Shown in pieces: positions 6,149-7,731 of a DNA stretch of 7,731 nucleotides. The notes under the pieces were generated by a model. The model ran no database searches. It was not told where the DNA came from and saw nothing but the letters and a program-made list of their open reading frames with translations. The position numbers were made by a program, and so were the translations under genes. The stretch's first letter is position 1. Each line of letters opens with the position of its first letter. The DNA comes from an uncultured Porphyromonadaceae bacterium (GTDB lineage Bacteria; Bacteroidota; Bacteroidia; Bacteroidales; Muribaculaceae), in contig URMA01000116.1 in NCBI GenBank assembly GCA_900548875.1, positions 1 through 7,731 on the forward strand, written 5' to 3'.

Positions 6149-6724
6149 ATGGATATAATGGAATACATCGCTCGCAATGGCGGCTACATATCGTCAGCGG
6201 AAGCAAAAAAAGCATCGCTTTATGACCAGCTATTGTCTGGCACCAAAACCGGGCGAATTGTACGCGTACGACAAGGCGTGTATGCACTCAATAACGAACT
6301 GGGCAAACAAATGATTGATGTCGAAACATTAGTGCCCGGTGGTGTTTTGTGTCTCTATTCCGCATGGGCGTACCATGAACTCACTACTCAAATACCACAA
6401 GCATACCACATTGCAGTAGAACGTACACGTCGGGTTTCACTTCCTGTATTCCCGCCTATTGAACTTAGCTTTATGACACAAAAAGCTTATAAACTTGGAG
6501 TTATAGATGCGGAAATTGACGGTTTCAAAGTGAAAGTATATGATTTGGAAAAATCAGTCTGCGATGCCATCAAGTACCGAAATAAAATTGGCTTGGATGT
6601 AAGTTCTGAAATATTTAATAATTACTTGTCACGCAAAGATCGTGACATTACCCGTCTCTATGAATATGCATCACAATTACGCGTGGGGAAAAAAATTGAT
6701 GAACTGATTCGATTCATTCTATAA
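6149..6724 (+). CDS. abiEi: AbiEi antitoxin / transcriptional autorepressor
   Basis: This 191-residue cytoplasmic protein has the AbiEi layout. Residues 1-50 form a winged helix-turn-helix (EYIARNGGYISSAEAKKASLYDQLL, then GRIVRVRQGVYAL). The C-terminal antitoxin domain contains LCLYSAWAYHELTTQIP (67-83) and the signature YDLEKSVCDAIKYRNKIGLDV (131-151), ending YEYASQLRVGKKI. AbiEi is the antitoxin of type IV toxin-antitoxin phage-defence systems. It represses its own operon and counteracts AbiEii without a stable complex. The start at 6149 is 21 nt after the -7 box; an in-frame ATG at 6158 is an alternative. The stop overlaps the toxin start by one base (TAATG), giving translational coupling. 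The gene is AT-rich compared with the genes to its left, which suggests acquisition. Confidence 0.9.
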   Translation: MDIMEYIARNGGYISSAEAKKASLYDQLLSGTKTGRIVRVRQGVYALNNELGKQMIDVETLVPGGVLCLYSAWAYHELTTQIPQAYHIAVERTRRVSLPVFPPIELSFMTQKAYKLGVIDAEIDGFKVKVYDLEKSVCDAIKYRNKIGLDVSSEIFNNYLSRKDRDITRLYEYASQLRVGKKIDELIRFIL

Positions 6725-7599
6725 TGGCCTCCAAAACGTACACAAATTCAGGTAAATCGGTTAAGGAACGACTGCTTAATCAGGCAAAGGCGGAACACTA
6801 CAATCCGCAAATGATGATTTCCCGCTATATGCAGGAACGGTTACTTTATCGTCTGTCCATCAGCAACTATCGGGAGCATTTTATATTAAAGGGCGGTGCG
6901 TTGCTCTACGCTCACGACCGCTTTGAAGCCCGTCCGACCTTAGATATAGACTTTATGGCGACTCATATCAACAATGATACAGAAAATATCAAACGAATTA
7001 TCAAAGAAATATGCACTGTAGAATGTGTTCCTGACGGAGCCAACTATGATGCTGATACCGTTGAAGCGGTGGATATAACGGTAAACAAAGAATATCACGG
7101 TGTACGAGTTTCTGTCGTAGCCCTTCTTGATACTGCTCGTCAGCGTATATCAATGGATATAGGTTTTGGGGATGTCGTTACTCCTACGCCTCAAGAACTG
7201 GTATTTCCTGCACTGATTGATACCGTACCCCAAGCAGAGATAAAGGCTTATTCATTAGAGACTGTTGTTGCGGAGAAGTTTCATGCCATGATAGAGCTAT
7301 CACTCGCCAATAGCCGTATGAAAGATTTCTTTGATGTCTATCGTATTTTAGCGACAGACAGGGTCGACAGAGAAATACTGTCAAATGCGATTAAATCTAC
7401 TTTTGAAAATAGAGAAACCAAATACCGGATGAATCACCCGTTATTCACCAACGAGTTTTTTGCATCAAAAGATCGTCAATTTCTCTGGAATAATTTTCTA
7501 CGGAAAATAAAATATCATGAATCCATAGATTTCCAGACTGTCGGATTATTAATAAAAGATCAACTGCAACCCTATTGGGAATCACTAAAGGACAAGTAA
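6724..7599 (+). CDS. abiEii: AbiEii toxin, nucleotidyltransferase (DUF1814)
   Basis: This is a 291-residue toxin of the DNA polymerase beta-like nucleotidyltransferase superfamily. All AbiEii motifs are visible: motif I LKGGALLYAHDRFEARPTLDIDFM (G57-G58, then D74 and D76 as metal ligands), a central strand motif with SMDIGFGD (143-150), motif III VVAEKFHAMIEL (K185), and motif IV KDFFDVYR (D201, D204). Family knowledge: AbiEii/MenT toxins are GTP- or nucleotide-dependent transferases. MenT3 adds nucleotides to tRNA acceptor ends and blocks translation, while AbiE stops phage propagation by abortive infection. The target of this copy is not known. The length is normal for the family, catalytic residues are intact, and there is no frameshift, so the toxin is probably active. 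It is the second gene of a two-gene operon with a 1-base overlap, and ends 29 bp before the right direct repeat. Confidence 0.93.
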   Translation: MASKTYTNSGKSVKERLLNQAKAEHYNPQMMISRYMQERLLYRLSISNYREHFILKGGALLYAHDRFEARPTLDIDFMATHINNDTENIKRIIKEICTVECVPDGANYDADTVEAVDITVNKEYHGVRVSVVALLDTARQRISMDIGFGDVVTPTPQELVFPALIDTVPQAEIKAYSLETVVAEKFHAMIELSLANSRMKDFFDVYRILATDRVDREILSNAIKSTFENRETKYRMNHPLFTNEFFASKDRQFLWNNFLRKIKYHESIDFQTVGLLIKDQLQPYWESLKDK

Positions 7600-7610
7600 G
7601 ACAACATTTT

Positions 7611-7640
7611 GAATGCTGAGGCGGTGCATTCCTTTCTTTT
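7611..7640 (+). terminator. possible weak terminator of the AbiE operon
   Basis: GAATGC (7611-7616) pairs with GCATTC (7626-7631) around a 9-nt loop and is followed by CTTTCTTTT, which belongs to the right direct repeat. The stem is only 6 bp, so termination would be partial at best. Confidence 0.35.
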
Positions 7641-7653
7641 GAATAAAGCATTT
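7629..7653 (+). repeat. 25-bp direct repeat, right copy (att-like)
   Basis: It is identical to 6047-6071. The upstream bases TGCA differ from TGCC on the left at one position. In the frame GCA-TTC-CTT-TCT-TTT-GAA-TAA it repeats the C-terminal codons A-F-L-S-F-E-stop of the metallo-hydrolase, with a synonymous Ala codon. Confidence 0.9.
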
Positions 7654-7659
7654 TCCCAC

Positions 7660-7687
7660 AAAAAAGTTCTCTCTTTAGGAGGGCACT
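7660..7687 (-). terminator. possible minus-strand terminator, or interrupted terminator half
   Basis: Read on the minus strand, AGTGCCCTC (7687-7679) can pair with GAGAGAACT (7673-7665) with one mismatch and one wobble, followed by six T (7665-7660). It could end a gene entering from the right. Alternatively, AAAAAAGTTCTC is the left half of a terminator like the one at 5105-5134, whose right half has been displaced. Confidence 0.35.
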
Positions 7688-7731
7688 GAAAAAGTAATCA
7701 CAATTCAGTCCACTCTGCAGAGTAACTAAAA

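Larger units (their letters stand above)
6047..7653. mobile_element. putative AbiE defence cassette bounded by direct repeats
   Basis: Two perfect 25-bp copies lie 1582 bp apart and bracket exactly one transcription unit, the AbiEi/AbiEii pair with its promoter-operator. The inside is visibly more AT-rich than the outside: bases 6601-6660 hold 20 G+C of 60, bases 2581-2640 hold 31 of 60. No integrase, transposase or resolvase is present within the repeats. The structure fits a small passively mobilised cassette inserted at the 3' end of the metallo-hydrolase gene. Mobility is inferred, not shown. Confidence 0.5.

Noticed and set aside
1..7731. CRISPR array, tRNA, rRNA or integrase gene
   Set aside because: No spaced direct-repeat series, no tRNA-like cloverleaf end and no recombinase motifs were seen on either strand.

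Overview
The window looks like a chromosomal segment of a Bacteroidales bacterium (Bacteroides, Phocaeicola or Prevotella type). Four promoters carry the Bacteroidetes -7 box TAnnTTTG with A-rich leaders and no clear Shine-Dalgarno. The gene content is typical of the order: a DUF6452/DUF6048 pair, many lipoproteins and a PAS-LuxR regulator. The backbone is near 50% GC with GC-rich third positions, which explains several long antisense shadow reading frames. The genus cannot be fixed from this stretch.

Left part, minus strand: the first 135 codons of a lipoprotein resembling the binding protein of a siderophore/cobalamin ABC importer (truncated by the window edge), and a PAS-LuxR regulator. 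The regulator is divergent from a secreted DUF1349 protein. The 75-bp intergenic region carries a perfect 16-bp palindrome whose two halves are both -7 boxes.

Middle part, plus strand: two terminators close the DUF1349 unit. A tight four-gene operon follows: a GtrB/DPM1-like membrane glycosyltransferase, a small nitroreductase, a DUF6452 lipoprotein and a DUF6048 outer-membrane-barrel-like protein. It has one promoter and ends in a strong 12-bp-stem terminator. Next is a monocistronic exported metallo-beta-lactamase-fold lipoprotein with a complete set of metal ligands.

Right part: a two-gene AbiEi/AbiEii module (antitoxin-repressor and nucleotidyltransferase toxin; type IV toxin-antitoxin, phage abortive infection). 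It is clearly more AT-rich than its surroundings. Its promoter lies in a perfect 17-bp-arm inverted repeat, probably the AbiEi operator. The module is bracketed by a perfect 25-bp direct repeat (29 positions with one mismatch). The left copy is the last codons, stop and immediate 3' flank of the metallo-hydrolase gene. The right copy repeats those codons with one synonymous change. This suggests a compact defence cassette of about 1.58 kb inserted at the 3' end of a chromosomal gene without disrupting it and without its own integrase. The last 50-70 bases may hold half of the metallo-hydrolase terminator, cut by the end of another element, but this cannot be settled inside the window.
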